From an uncultured Clostridia bacterium (GTDB lineage Bacteria; Bacillota; Clostridia; Christensenellales; Borkfalkiaceae): 64,000 nt of DNA. The DNA is taken from assembly GCA_947627065.1 (NCBI GenBank), contig CANQUN010000004.1, positions 1 to 64,000 on the forward strand, in the 5' to 3' direction. Below the pieces are notes generated by a model. The model saw only the letters and a list, made by a program, of their open reading frames with translations. It did not search any database and was not told the origin of the DNA. Positions 36,669 through 44,940 of the stretch are shown here, piece after piece (positions within the stretch are counted from its first letter, which is position 1; each line of letters begins with the position of its first letter). The position numbers and the translations under genes are program-made.

Positions 36669-36674
36669 AAAAAT

Positions 36675-37145
36675 ATGAAGATTCGTTTCACCCGAAAAAC
36701 GCGGATTATAACGGCGGCGGCAATCGTCGCCCTGCTCGTCGCGGTGGGGCTGGGGCTGTCCCTGCCCGGTTTGATCTCCAACTCCGCCCTCGATAGAATA
36801 CGGAAAGAGGGACGGGACGTTCAGGCCGAATGCACGGGTTATCGGCTCGGCGCGCCCGCCCTGTTCGGCGACGGCTGCTTTGAAATAATATTTACCGTAG
36901 AAGGCAAAGAATACGCCAGCCCCGCCATGTACACCGAAATCGAGGCCCTCAACGCAGTCCTCCGCGGCCAGCCCGCCCGCACGGACGGAAGCAGGGCCGT
37001 CCTCATGTCCTTCGACAAGAAAAAGGCCAACCGCGTGCCGCTCACTTATCTCGCCGTGTTCGGCTTTGCCGCCCTCGCCGCAGCCGCGTTCTTTGCCATT
37101 CTCGAACATCGCGTCGCCTGGCGTGAAAAGTCAAAAACCCCCTGA
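36675..37145 (+). CDS. Small two-helix membrane protein
   Basis: A 156-residue product with a helix near each end (residues about 13-32 and 122-142) and a middle domain (DGCFEIIFTVEGKEYASPAMYTE) likely outside the membrane. I do not recognise it; the plan is like DUF3592-type proteins of Gram-positives. It is divergent from gerA. No ribosome binding site exists, and the promoter position implies a leaderless mRNA. The last codons and the TGA come from a family A element (37133-37157), giving the ending KSKTP. Confidence 0.6.
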   Translation: MKIRFTRKTRIITAAAIVALLVAVGLGLSLPGLISNSALDRIRKEGRDVQAECTGYRLGAPALFGDGCFEIIFTVEGKEYASPAMYTEIEALNAVLRGQPARTDGSRAVLMSFDKKKANRVPLTYLAVFGFAALAAAAFFAILEHRVAWREKSKTP

Positions 37146-37337
37146 ATCGCACATAACTTTACCTTGGCCCTCCCGAGGAGGGGCCGGCGCGGAGCGCCTG
37201 AGGTGGGCAACCGACCACAACCCCCCTGAATCTCAAAATCTTACCTTGGCCCCTCCCGAGGAGGGGCCGATGCGGAGCGCCTGAGGTGGGCAACCGACCG
37301 CAAAAACCCCCTGAATCGCACATTATCGGCACATTTT
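37133..37337 (+). repeat. Cluster of alternating family A and family B elements
   Basis: Order: A (37133-37157), B (37164-37211), A (37218-37240), B (37246-37294), A (37302-37337). The B copies read TTGGCC(C)CTCCCGAGGAGG, then GGCC, a GCGGAGCGC segment and CTGAGGTGGGCAAC. The A copies share CCCCCTGAATC. The first A element contains the stop codon of the gene before it. Confidence 0.85.
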
Positions 37338-37420
37338 TGCAAGCCGACCCCGCCTGTAAACCAACGCCAAACGCAACCCGCCACACGCCATTTGCAAACA
37401 TCGTCTGCCCCAAAGCAACA

Positions 37421-37448
37421 AAAAAAGAGCGGAACAACCCGCTCTTTT
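37421..37448. terminator. Bidirectional terminator
   Basis: AAAAAAGAGCGG and CCGCTCTTTTCT around a short loop, with A and T runs on both sides. Confidence 0.75.
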
Positions 37449-37538
37449 CTTCTGTCCTCGGGGCATTTTTACCGCCCGACAAAAACAAAAGCCCGCCCGG
37501 GCACAAACTTCGCAAAGCCCGCAAACGACAGACACAAA

Positions 37539-37572
37539 CAAAAGCCCGCCCGGGCACAAGGCCCGAGCGGGC
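37539..37572 (-). terminator. Terminator of the galactokinase-like gene
   Basis: On the - strand GCCCGCTCGGGC pairs with GCCCGGGCGGGC (one mismatch) and is followed by TTTTG, eight bases after the stop codon. Confidence 0.75.
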
Positions 37573-37579
37573 GCAAACA

Positions 37580-38749
37580 TCAAAGCAAAATTGAGTCCAC
37601 GCGGGTCGCGCCGATTTCCCTGAGTTTCAGGGCGGAAACGTTCTCCTTTCCGTAAACCTCGGTCATCTTTTCTTGGTAGGCGGCCGCGTCGCAGTCGGGC
37701 ACTATGGCAGTAAGTTTGCCCGTGAACCCTTCGCCGTGCAGCCGTTGCGCGCCGTTCGGGTTGAGCGCGGCGGAAATTTCCGCGGCCACCGAAACGGCCC
37801 GCCCGCCGTCTTCTCCAAAGTTTCTCACAAGACATTTTTCCGAGTCTCCCGCCGCGTTCACCGTCTCGAAAAATTTAGCGATATTGTGCGATTCAAGGGC
37901 TTTTTCTGCAATTTCCACCCGTTCGGCCTCCTTGAAAAAGTGGGTGGCCCGCAAAAGAGCGCGGTCGGAAATGCGCCCCTTGGCAAGATGGATGGAGGAG
38001 AAAAATTCGGCCCCGTCCACGTCGTACAGGCAGTCCTTGCCAAACATGGCCGCCGCTTCTTTAAGGTCGGCCACGGTCTCTCCCTCTGCGCCCGCCGTAA
38101 AACCGGGAACGCTCGTCAGAAACACCGTGTACCCGCCGTGGAGGGGGAGTTTCTTTGCAAACTGTCCTTCCGCGGTGGCGTCCGTCGCCGTCAGGCCGCC
38201 GTAAGCCGCGCCCGCGCGTTCGCGAATGCCGCCGCCGCTTCCGTAAAACCCGCTGCCCGCACGGGAGCAGATCTCAACCTTTTCATCAATCAAAAGCATG
38301 CTCGACAGGTACATGTCGTTGAGTATTTCGGTAATCAGCATTTCAAACGCGGCCATGGGCGCGTGTCCGTCGCCCACGGGTATGGCAGAATTGACAAAGG
38401 CCATAAATCCGTCAACCGAATAGCCCCGCGCGGCCATCTCGGCCACCACTCCGCGCACTATCGCCGCGGGCGTGCCGCGCTCTTCTTGCCTCGGCGAAAG
38501 GTCGGAAAGGTCCACGATGACCCTGTCCGCCTCTTCGGTGATGATCTCTATCCTTCCGCCGAGCGGAACGACGCACGCCGCCATATCCATATCTATAGCG
38601 GCAACTATCGACTTGCCGCGTCCGCAGTAAGGACGCCCGCCGAGTATTTCCTCTATTCCCGGTGAAGAGTAGAACCTCATCTTCGAGGGCGGCATCACAA
38701 CCGAACCCGCCGCCAGCCTTCTTTTGAAGTTTTCCAGATTAGTAACCAT
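37580..38749 (-). CDS. Galactokinase-like GHMP protein with degenerate active-site motifs
   Basis: A 389-residue protein with the overall plan of galactokinase (GHMP kinase fold). The signatures are lost. The sugar-binding GEHxDYxxG is replaced by GGRPYCGRGKSIV. The ATP-binding PxGxGLSSSA is replaced by IPVGDGHAPMAAFE. The third motif survives only partly as RLHGEGFTGKLTA. Length matches active enzymes (about 390). I therefore doubt kinase activity. Non-catalytic paralogues such as yeast Gal3 act as sensors, and a sensing role is possible but unproven. A strong AAGGAGG precedes the start. The gene is divergent from the metalloprotease gene. Confidence 0.7.
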   Translation of the reverse strand: MVTNLENFKRRLAAGSVVMPPSKMRFYSSPGIEEILGGRPYCGRGKSIVAAIDMDMAACVVPLGGRIEIITEEADRVIVDLSDLSPRQEERGTPAAIVRGVVAEMAARGYSVDGFMAFVNSAIPVGDGHAPMAAFEMLITEILNDMYLSSMLLIDEKVEICSRAGSGFYGSGGGIRERAGAAYGGLTATDATAEGQFAKKLPLHGGYTVFLTSVPGFTAGAEGETVADLKEAAAMFGKDCLYDVDGAEFFSSIHLAKGRISDRALLRATHFFKEAERVEIAEKALESHNIAKFFETVNAAGDSEKCLVRNFGEDGGRAVSVAAEISAALNPNGAQRLHGEGFTGKLTAIVPDCDAAAYQEKMTEVYGKENVSALKLREIGATRVDSILL

Positions 38750-39080
38750 GTCGTTTCCCTCCTTTGTAATTTCCGCGCCGCGTACAATCGCCGTCGCCTT
38801 GTGTGCTCGTACAGCCGCCGCATTCGGTGCGCCTTGTCAACACGCAGCCGCCGCTCGCAAACCGCAGCGCCCGTTCACAAGCCGGAAGCCCGCAAGCAGA
38901 AACGCCCGCAAGCCAGCGCATTCACCAACAGGCAGGAACGCCCGACCGGGCGGCCGCAACGAGGCGGTTTGTACTCTTTGACGCATTATTGTTGAAATTA
39001 TAGCACAAATATTTGCGATATGCAAATAAAATACCGCCATTGGCTTGAATTATTCTTAAAATTGTGTTAAGATATTTATC
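38750..39080. other. Divergent intergenic region
   Basis: It lies between the galactokinase-like gene and the metalloprotease gene. CAAACCGCAGCGCCCG-type short repeats and the metalloprotease promoter are the only features seen. Confidence 0.5.
39045..39073 (+). promoter_or_regulatory. Promoter of the metalloprotease gene (leaderless)
   Basis: TTGAAT, a 17 nt spacer and TAAGAT, then seven bases to the ATG. No ribosome binding site fits in between. Confidence 0.6.
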
Positions 39081-40856
39081 ATGAAACATTATTCGCTCAA
39101 AAGATTGCTCGCTTTGCTCCTCACGCTGGCGGCCGCCGCGGCGGTGTTTCCGTGCGGCTGCGCGTCGGGCGGAGAGGGGACGGCCATGGTGAATACGGTG
39201 GTGTTCGTCGGCCTCGGCGGGCAGCCCTTTCCCGAGGAGAAGGCGGAGGAGTTCATGCACAAACTGACGGGAGAGGGCGGAGTCGCCTCCTTCTTCGCCG
39301 CCGAAAGTCTTGGCAAACTCCGCCTGACTTCAAGACGGGCGGCCTCGGTCGTTCTCGAAGAGGGGGAGGAAGCCTTCCTCTCGGGCTCGGGCTACGACAA
39401 TACGGTTACGGACGGCAAGAAGAACGTGGACGCCTTCATGACCGAACAGCGCCTTGTTAGAAAGATACTTTCCCTCGCAGACCTCGGCAAGGGCCGCGGC
39501 AATGGCTGCGGCGGCAAGGACGGCGCCGACGGAAACGGGGACGGCGTTGCCGACGGAATCCTGTTCGTTTTCGACGCGGAGATGGACGACCCCGCTCAGG
39601 ACATCCTCTGGCCGCACAAGAGCGAATTTTACGCTTACGGCGAATATATAGAAAACACCTACCACGTCCCGCAGGGCTACTTTGCGGGCGACCCCGCGGC
39701 CGAACTCGCCGTGCCCGAAGTCTGCGGTTCCGTGGCGGGGGCCTATCTCATCCTTCCCGCTTCTGCGCCCGTCGGCGACATCTGCCACGAATACGGCCAC
39801 GTGCTCGGCCTTGCCGATTATTATTCTTACGAAAGCCCGTCCGACTTCAACCTCGGCGACTTCGAACTCATGGGGCAGGACCCGCACGCCGTTCCGCAGT
39901 TCTCCCTAAGTTACCTGCGTATGAAACTCGGCTGGCTCAAAGAGGGTGAAGAGGTGGCGTCCGCCTCGTCGGGCGGAACCTTCACGCTGGCGCCCGTAAC
40001 CCGCGGCAAACTGCAGGCCGTCAGGATAATACCCGCCGATTTCGCACAAAAACACGTATATTTCATGGTTGAAGCGCGGGGGAACGAAGGATTTGACGCG
40101 TCGCTGTCCTCCCACGGTCTCATCCTCACCGCCGTTGAGGAAGAAAACGCCTTCATCGGTCCCTCGGGTCCGTCGTCTCAGGATTACGGCAACATGTACG
40201 GCGAACCCGAAATCCGCCTGATGCTCACCGCCAGCCTCGGCCTTACCGTGGAGGAAGGGGACGCCGCATACCTCGGCGACACGCACGGCATATCCTTGAC
40301 AAATATCATTAAAAATGCAGACGGGAGTTACACTTTCACCCTTACCACGGGCGAGGAGAAAGCCAAGCCTCTCGCCACGTCGTCCTTCGCCCCGCAGGCC
40401 GTTTCGGTGGCCGGCGGCAGGGCGGCGGCCGTGGAATGGCAGCCCTTCGACGGAAAGGTCTACATCATGGCGCTTGAAAAGACGGGGCGCGTCTGTGCGG
40501 ACGAAGCGCTCGGCTACCTGCCTTCCGAAAAGGACGTCGTCTCGGGCAAAACCCGTCGGGAAACTGTGTTTTACGGGGTTTCGGACGGAAGGCTGTGCCG
40601 CTGGACGGCGGGCGGGGGCGACCTTTTGGTCGTTCTCGTGGCGACGGACGGCAAAGATTCGGTGCGCCGCGTGGTATCCGTGGGCAAATCGGATAAAACG
40701 GCCGCTTTCGGCGACTTTGCCGCCTCTCTTTTAACGCCCCCGAGGCCCGCATTCATCGTTGCGGTGTGCCTCGCGGCGGCGCTCGCGGGGGTCGTCGCGC
40801 TTACCGCCGTGTACGCTGCCAAAAAAGCGCACAAGCCCCCTGAAACTCACGAATAA
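39081..40856 (+). CDS. M6-like zinc metalloprotease, membrane-anchored
   Basis: A 591-residue exported protein with a signal sequence (Cys25 or Cys27 could be lipidated) and a C-terminal transmembrane helix (about 552-580) with a basic end. The zinc site is H236-EYG-H240 in DICHEYGHVLGLADYY, and FNLGDFELMG is the Met-turn-like segment of M6 (immune inhibitor A) peptidases. It should cleave proteins at the cell surface. The promoter layout predicts a leaderless mRNA. The final codons (KPPETHE and TAA) fall within a family A element, so the C-terminal tail derives from the repeat. Confidence 0.8.
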   Translation: MKHYSLKRLLALLLTLAAAAAVFPCGCASGGEGTAMVNTVVFVGLGGQPFPEEKAEEFMHKLTGEGGVASFFAAESLGKLRLTSRRAASVVLEEGEEAFLSGSGYDNTVTDGKKNVDAFMTEQRLVRKILSLADLGKGRGNGCGGKDGADGNGDGVADGILFVFDAEMDDPAQDILWPHKSEFYAYGEYIENTYHVPQGYFAGDPAAELAVPEVCGSVAGAYLILPASAPVGDICHEYGHVLGLADYYSYESPSDFNLGDFELMGQDPHAVPQFSLSYLRMKLGWLKEGEEVASASSGGTFTLAPVTRGKLQAVRIIPADFAQKHVYFMVEARGNEGFDASLSSHGLILTAVEEENAFIGPSGPSSQDYGNMYGEPEIRLMLTASLGLTVEEGDAAYLGDTHGISLTNIIKNADGSYTFTLTTGEEKAKPLATSSFAPQAVSVAGGRAAAVEWQPFDGKVYIMALEKTGRVCADEALGYLPSEKDVVSGKTRRETVFYGVSDGRLCRWTAGGGDLLVVLVATDGKDSVRRVVSVGKSDKTAAFGDFAASLLTPPRPAFIVAVCLAAALAGVVALTAVYAAKKAHKPPETHE

Positions 40857-40866
40857 CCCGTTTTTT
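40831..40866 (+). repeat. Family A element forming a gene 3' end
   Basis: ACAAGCCCCCTGAAACTCAC, then GAATAACCCGTTTTTT, spans the last codons and stop of the metalloprotease gene. Confidence 0.65.
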
Positions 40867-40941
40867 ACCCCCGAAAGGCGTAAATTCGGGAAAATTTCAC
40901 GTAAATTACACACTTTATCTTTGAAAAGGGGCGTTTATCGC

Positions 40942-40970
40942 TTGATTATTCGCAAAATTTATATTATAAT
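40942..40970 (+). promoter_or_regulatory. Promoter of the 41035 gene
   Basis: TTGATT, a 17 nt spacer and TATAAT, 64 bases before the start. Confidence 0.65.
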
Positions 40971-41034
40971 ATAACCGTATTCGATTATGGGGCGGTCCCT
41001 TTTCGAGCAAGTCTTGTCAAAGAGGTTAGGAATT

Positions 41035-41739
41035 ATGTTATCCAAGATGAAAATTGCGGCCATTGAAGAATTTGTTCTCCTTACGCAGCCCGAAGAACCC
41101 GAAGAGTTCGTAGAGGTTGCCGCGGCGGAGACTTATGTCGAACCGGAAGAGGTCATTCTCGAAGAGGTGGCCGAAGTCATCGAGGAACCTGTCGAAGAAC
41201 CCGTCGTCGAGCCTGTCGAGGAGATAGTGGCGGAAGTTCCCGCCGCTCCCAAAAAACAGCGCGCCCCGGCCAAACCGTTCGACTTCAAGATCGTCTATGC
41301 CGACGAAATCACGCAAGACCGTTACAACGAACTTAAAAACTACGCCATGCAGTACAAGAAGGTCAAGTCGAGAATCTCCAAAAAGTTCGACAGCCTCAAC
41401 AGCGGCAGAATCCAGTTTGTCAAGTTCGGTCTCGCGGGCAGGACGCTCAAGGTTTACTGCAACCTCAACCTCGACGACGTGGACCCCAAGTACCACTGCA
41501 AGGACCAGTCCTTCAAAAAGCCTTACGTTCAGGTCCCCGTGCTCATCCGCGTCAAGTCGGGCCGCGCGCTCAAATACGCAAAGCGCCTCATAGACCAGAC
41601 CGCCACGGCTTGCGGGCTTAAGGCAAACCAGAAGTACGAACCGCAGGACTACATCATAGATATGGAAAATATCTATAAGGAAAACCTTGCCAATGGCAAC
41701 ACGCTTGACGAAGCGGCTCTTTCCGACGCCGAAGAATAA
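41035..41739 (+). CDS. Conserved protein of unknown function with acidic repeat region
   Basis: A 234-residue protein. Residues 15-85 are an EPVEE/EVAE-rich acidic stretch with valine and proline, probably extended. The C-terminal 140 residues form a conserved domain (RYNELKNYAMQYKKVKSRIS, GRTLKVYCNLNLDD, RALKYAKRLID) that is widespread in Clostridia, often in several copies per protein, with no known function. GAGGTTAGGA sets ATG 41035; the longer frame from 40987 overlaps the leader. It has its own promoter and a strong terminator. Confidence 0.75.
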   Translation: MLSKMKIAAIEEFVLLTQPEEPEEFVEVAAAETYVEPEEVILEEVAEVIEEPVEEPVVEPVEEIVAEVPAAPKKQRAPAKPFDFKIVYADEITQDRYNELKNYAMQYKKVKSRISKKFDSLNSGRIQFVKFGLAGRTLKVYCNLNLDDVDPKYHCKDQSFKKPYVQVPVLIRVKSGRALKYAKRLIDQTATACGLKANQKYEPQDYIIDMENIYKENLANGNTLDEAALSDAEE

Positions 41740-42242
41740 GCGGCGCTCCCCTCGGCAGCCCATCTGCTCACAGTAACTCTGCAGGTTTTCACGTTCTTTG
41801 CAGGGTTAATCATAACAATTTTTTCCTTTCATGGACGAACGGCAGGACCAATAATCCTGCCGTTCTTTCTTTCCGCGTTTTTCCCTGCATTTTTCTCTTT
41901 GCCCGTCCTTTCGGCGTTTTTGCCTGCGGTTCGCTCTGATGCAGGGGAGAGACCCGCGCGCTGCTCCGCCACCCGCTCTTTCCGCGATTTCCCGCGTTTG
42001 TGTATTCGCTTGGATGTAGGGGAGAGACCCGCCGCAAACGCGCAGGCAAGCCCAAATCCCTGCCGCGGCTCAACTGTCAACTCCTTCATTTGCCCCGCCG
42101 CCTTTCTCTCCTCATTCGTTCTCACACCCGCGCAACAGCCCGTTTTTCACCCGTTCCCGCGATAAAACCGCCCGCACGCAAGGCCGCCGCGCTGCCCGCA
42201 GGGCGCAGATTTTGCAATTTCTGAAAATTCCCGAAAAAACGC
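41740..42242. other. Intergenic region before rpmG
   Basis: No gene is seen. It holds a terminator at 41837 and two copies of GGGGAGAGACCCGC (41943 and 42017). Confidence 0.55.
41837..41872 (+). terminator. Terminator of the 41035 gene
   Basis: GAACGGCAGGA pairs perfectly with TCCTGCCGTTC around a 7 nt loop, then TTTCTTT. Confidence 0.85.
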
Positions 42243-42272
42243 TTGACAATTATTATATATATATGTTACAAT
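42243..42272 (+). promoter_or_regulatory. Promoter of rpmG-secE-nusG
   Basis: Perfect TTGACA, an 18 nt AT-rich spacer and TACAAT. Confidence 0.7.
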
Positions 42273-42319
42273 CAATAGGCACTCCACGGGGGTGTTAATT
42301 TTTTAGGATGGCTTGAACA

Positions 42320-42481
42320 ATGGCAAAAGGTGTAAGAACAAGGATCACTTTGGCGTGTACCGAATGCAAGCAGAGGAATTACGACGACTACAAGAACAAG
42401 AAGAACACACCCGACAGACTCGAAGTCAGCAAATATTGTCCTTTCTGCAAAAAGCACACCGTACACAAAGAATCTAAGTAA
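42320..42481 (+). CDS. rpmG: 50S ribosomal protein L33
   Basis: A 53-residue protein, [20 protein letters not shown] onward, with two CxxC pairs (TEC and PFC) that bind zinc, so this is the zinc-containing form of L33. It sits at the surface of the large subunit near the E site. The order rpmG-secE-nusG-rplK-rplA-rplJ-rplL is classic for Firmicutes, and this gene is first after the promoter at 42243. Confidence 0.97.
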   Translation: MAKGVRTRITLACTECKQRNYDDYKNKKNTPDRLEVSKYCPFCKKHTVHKESK

Positions 42482-42521
42482 GCCCGAGTGGCAACGCCCA
42501 TAAGCGGCGGGAGGAATCCTC

Positions 42522-42767
42522 ATGGAAAAGGAAAATAAGGCCGTCGAAAAGAAAGAGGTCAAAAAAACCAACAAAAAGCCCAACTTCTTCAAAAGGATAG
42601 GCATAAAGATCAAGGAAGTATTCTCGGAACTCAAAAAGGTAACGTGGCCGACGTTCGGTAAAGTGGTAAAACAGACGGGCGTGGTCATCGCCGTCGTCGC
42701 CGTTTTCCTCGTTGCAATAACGCTCATGGACTGGGGGCTTTCCGCAATAGTAAATCTGCTCAAATAA
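42522..42767 (+). CDS. secE: Preprotein translocase subunit SecE
   Basis: An 81-residue protein with a lysine-rich N-terminus, the conserved KEVFSELKKVTWPTF segment and a single transmembrane helix near the C-terminus. It clamps SecY in the protein export channel. GGGAGGA lies upstream. It starts 40 bases after rpmG with no tRNA gene in between, unlike in many bacteria where a tRNA-Trp gene lies here. Confidence 0.95.
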   Translation: MEKENKAVEKKEVKKTNKKPNFFKRIGIKIKEVFSELKKVTWPTFGKVVKQTGVVIAVVAVFLVAITLMDWGLSAIVNLLK

Positions 42768-42782
42768 TCGGGGTTGAGACTA

Positions 42783-43313
42783 ATGGACGAATTGGCAAGG
42801 TGGTACGTCATACACACTTACTCCGGTTACGAAGTAATGGTTAAGACCAATCTTGAAAAGATCATAGAAAACAACAACCTCGGCGATCAGATTCTCGAAA
42901 TACGCATTCCCATGTATCAGGACATCGTGGAAGGCAAAAACGGCAAGAAGAAGGTAGTGGACAGAAAGGTTTTCCCCTGCTACGTGTTCCTCAAGCTCAT
43001 CTATTCCAACGACATCTGGTACCTCATCACCAACACGAGAGGGGTTACGGGTTTTGTCGGTCCGCAAGGCCGTCCGCTCGCCCTCACGGACGAGGAAATC
43101 AAGCGTATGCGGCTGGAAACCAAGGTGGACGCTGTGGATTTCGCCGTTGGAGACAGCATCAAGGTCGTCACGGGCGCGCTGGAAGGTTTTGTCGGCGTAG
43201 TTACAGAACTTAACTACACCACCCAGAAACTCAAAGCCAAGGTGGAAATGTTCGGCCGTGAGACCGAGGTTGACCTTGAATTTATAGACGTGGAAAAGAT
43301 AACGCTTCTCTAA
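42783..43313 (+). CDS. nusG: Transcription elongation factor NusG
   Basis: A 176-residue protein with an N-terminal NGN domain (ARWYVIHTYSGYEVMVKTNLEK; GFVGPQGRPLALT) and a C-terminal KOW motif (DSIKVVTGALEGFVGVVTELN). It binds RNA polymerase and links it to ribosomes or modulates pausing. ATG 42783 is chosen because homology begins there; a TTG nine bases earlier is less likely. Standard length. Confidence 0.97.
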   Translation: MDELARWYVIHTYSGYEVMVKTNLEKIIENNNLGDQILEIRIPMYQDIVEGKNGKKKVVDRKVFPCYVFLKLIYSNDIWYLITNTRGVTGFVGPQGRPLALTDEEIKRMRLETKVDAVDFAVGDSIKVVTGALEGFVGVVTELNYTTQKLKAKVEMFGRETEVDLEFIDVEKITLL

Positions 43314-43558
43314 TCGTCTTTTCCTGCGTCCGCCGCCGGGTGAATAAACAACAAGGGCGCACCTGTTATAAAGTTTAAGAAAGGGCAGCCCCGTTCGGGA
43401 CACCTTTATATAAAGTAAAGGGGAGCAATCCCCGCAAAACGGTTTAAGAGGGGAGCAATCCCGCTTAATATAAGGAACGGAACAACCCCGTTCCGCTGTG
43501 TGGGAGAGGCGCAAATACATCCATACGCCTCGCAAAAACCACAAATGGAGGATTTTTT
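43314..43558 (+). promoter_or_regulatory. Leader of rplK with serial hairpins
   Basis: Four short hairpins follow each other: GGGGAGCAATCCCC (43420), a near-copy at 43450, GGAACGG/CCCGTTCC (43474-43494) and GAGGCG/CGCCTC (43506-43531). In many bacteria L1 represses the L11-L1 mRNA near this point. The hairpin series itself does not match a leader I know. Confidence 0.45.
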
Positions 43559-43984
43559 ATGGCAAAAAAGGTAACTGCAGTCGTCAAACTGCAACTGAAT
43601 GCCGGAAAAGCAACCCCGGGACCTCCCGTAGGTTCTACGCTCGGTCCTTACGGTATCAACATTCCGGGTTTCACCAAAGAATTCAACGCTAAAACGGCCA
43701 ATCAGACAGGCTACATAATCCCTGTCGTGATCACTATTTATCAGGACCGTTCCTTCACGTTTATTCTCAAAACTCCGCCCGCACCCGTCCTCATCAAAAA
43801 GGCTTGCGGAATAGAGAGCGGCAGCGCCCGTCCCAACAAGGACAAGGTTGCCAAGATCACCAAGGCCCAGGTCAAGGAAATAGCGGAGATGAAGATGGTA
43901 GACATGAACGCCGCGTCGCTTGAATCTGCCATGAGCATGGTAGCAGGCACCGCGAGGAGCATGGGCATAACCGTCGTAGAATAA
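43559..43984 (+). CDS. rplK: 50S ribosomal protein L11
   Basis: A 141-residue protein starting [20 protein letters not shown], with the usual RNA-binding C-terminal domain ([21 protein letters not shown]). It forms part of the factor-binding centre of the large subunit. TGGAGGA lies upstream. Length and sequence are standard. Confidence 0.98.
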   Translation: MAKKVTAVVKLQLNAGKATPGPPVGSTLGPYGINIPGFTKEFNAKTANQTGYIIPVVITIYQDRSFTFILKTPPAPVLIKKACGIESGSARPNKDKVAKITKAQVKEIAEMKMVDMNAASLESAMSMVAGTARSMGITVVE

Positions 43985-44042
43985 ATTTATATAATGTGGG
44001 AGGGTCAGACCCGTAAATACCACAAGGAGGAATCTTTTAATA

Positions 44043-44732
44043 ATGAAATACGGAAAAAAATACGCCGACAGTATCAAGGCGTTCGACCGCAGCAAACAGT
44101 ACGAAGTTGACGAGGCGATGGACATCGTCCTCAACTCGGCCAAGGCCAAGTTCGACGAAACTATAGAATTCCACACCAGGCTGGGCGTAGACCCCCGTCA
44201 GGCAGACCAGCAGGTCCGCGGCGTGCTCGTTCTCCCCAACGGAACGGGCAAGACGGTGAGAGTCCTCGTCATAGCCAAGGGTGAAAAGGCCGATCAGGCG
44301 CTTGCAGCAGGCGCCGATTACGTGGGTGCCGAAGAGATAGTGGCCAAAATCCAAAAGGAAAACTGGTTCGATTACGACGTGGTCATCACCACGCCCGACA
44401 TGATGGGCGTCGTCGGCCGCATAGGTAAACTCCTCGGTCCTAAAGGCCTCATGCCTAACCCGAAGTCGGGCACCGTTACCATGGACGTGGCAAAGGCCAT
44501 TGCCGACACCAAAGCAGGTAAGGTTGAATACAGGCTGGACAAAACGGCCATCATCCACTGCGCCATCGGCAAAAAGAGTTTCGGCAAGGAAAAACTTCTC
44601 GAAAACTACCGCGCCCTCATGGACGCGATACTCAAGGCCAAACCGTCGGCCGCAAAGGGCCAGTACGTAAAGAGCATATCTCTTTCCAGCACCATGGGTC
44701 CCGGCGTAAAGGTCAACAACAAAACTCTGTAA
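44043..44732 (+). CDS. rplA: 50S ribosomal protein L1
   Basis: A 229-residue protein with typical L1 landmarks ([45 protein letters not shown]). It builds the L1 stalk and is a known autoregulator of the rplK-rplA mRNA. AAGGAGGA lies 12 bases upstream. Confidence 0.98.
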   Translation: MKYGKKYADSIKAFDRSKQYEVDEAMDIVLNSAKAKFDETIEFHTRLGVDPRQADQQVRGVLVLPNGTGKTVRVLVIAKGEKADQALAAGADYVGAEEIVAKIQKENWFDYDVVITTPDMMGVVGRIGKLLGPKGLMPNPKSGTVTMDVAKAIADTKAGKVEYRLDKTAIIHCAIGKKSFGKEKLLENYRALMDAILKAKPSAAKGQYVKSISLSSTMGPGVKVNNKTL

Positions 44733-44747
44733 TCACCGTTAAAACGG

Positions 44748-44776
44748 TTGACAGAATACCAAAAAACTGATATAAT
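44748..44776 (+). promoter_or_regulatory. Consensus promoter of rplJ-rplL
   Basis: Perfect TTGACA, a 17 nt spacer and perfect TATAAT, starting 15 bases after the rplA stop. rplJ-rplL therefore can be transcribed separately. Confidence 0.85.
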
Positions 44777-44789
44777 TTATACGCTGTTG

Positions 44790-44911
44790 AAAATAGCCGT
44801 AGAAAGCAGGTTCGCAAGATCAAATGCCGCAAGGCAGCCGGCCGAGGTTACAAGGCAGAAAAGGAAAACGGTTTTTCCATGCCCTTGCACCCTCGTGCAG
44901 GGGCATTTTTC
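44790..44911 (+). promoter_or_regulatory. Ribosomal protein L10 leader
   Basis: GTAGAAAGCAGGTTCGCAAG, then AATGCCGCAAGGCAGCCGGC and CGAGG, fits the L10-leader family, to which the L10(L12) complex binds to repress its own mRNA. It ends in a terminator-like hairpin (44879-44911) that could act as an attenuator. Confidence 0.75.
44879..44911 (+). terminator. Attenuator terminator in the rplJ leader
   Basis: ATGCCC-GCAC pairs with GTGC-GGGCAT around CCTC, with an internal loop, followed by TTTTT. It lies 30 bases before rplJ. Confidence 0.75.
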
Positions 44912-44940
44912 AAGGCAAAAAATAAAAGGAGGTAACGGAT

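Larger units (their letters stand above)
37338..37579. other. Intergenic region with two terminators
   Basis: No gene is seen. CAAAAGCCCGCCCGGGCACA occurs twice (37487 and 37540), the second copy forming the terminator of the galactokinase-like gene. Confidence 0.55.

Noticed and set aside
44733..44940. Small protein gene before rplJ
   Set aside because: The open frame here is the L10 leader with its attenuator; no ribosome binding site fits and the structure explains the sequence.
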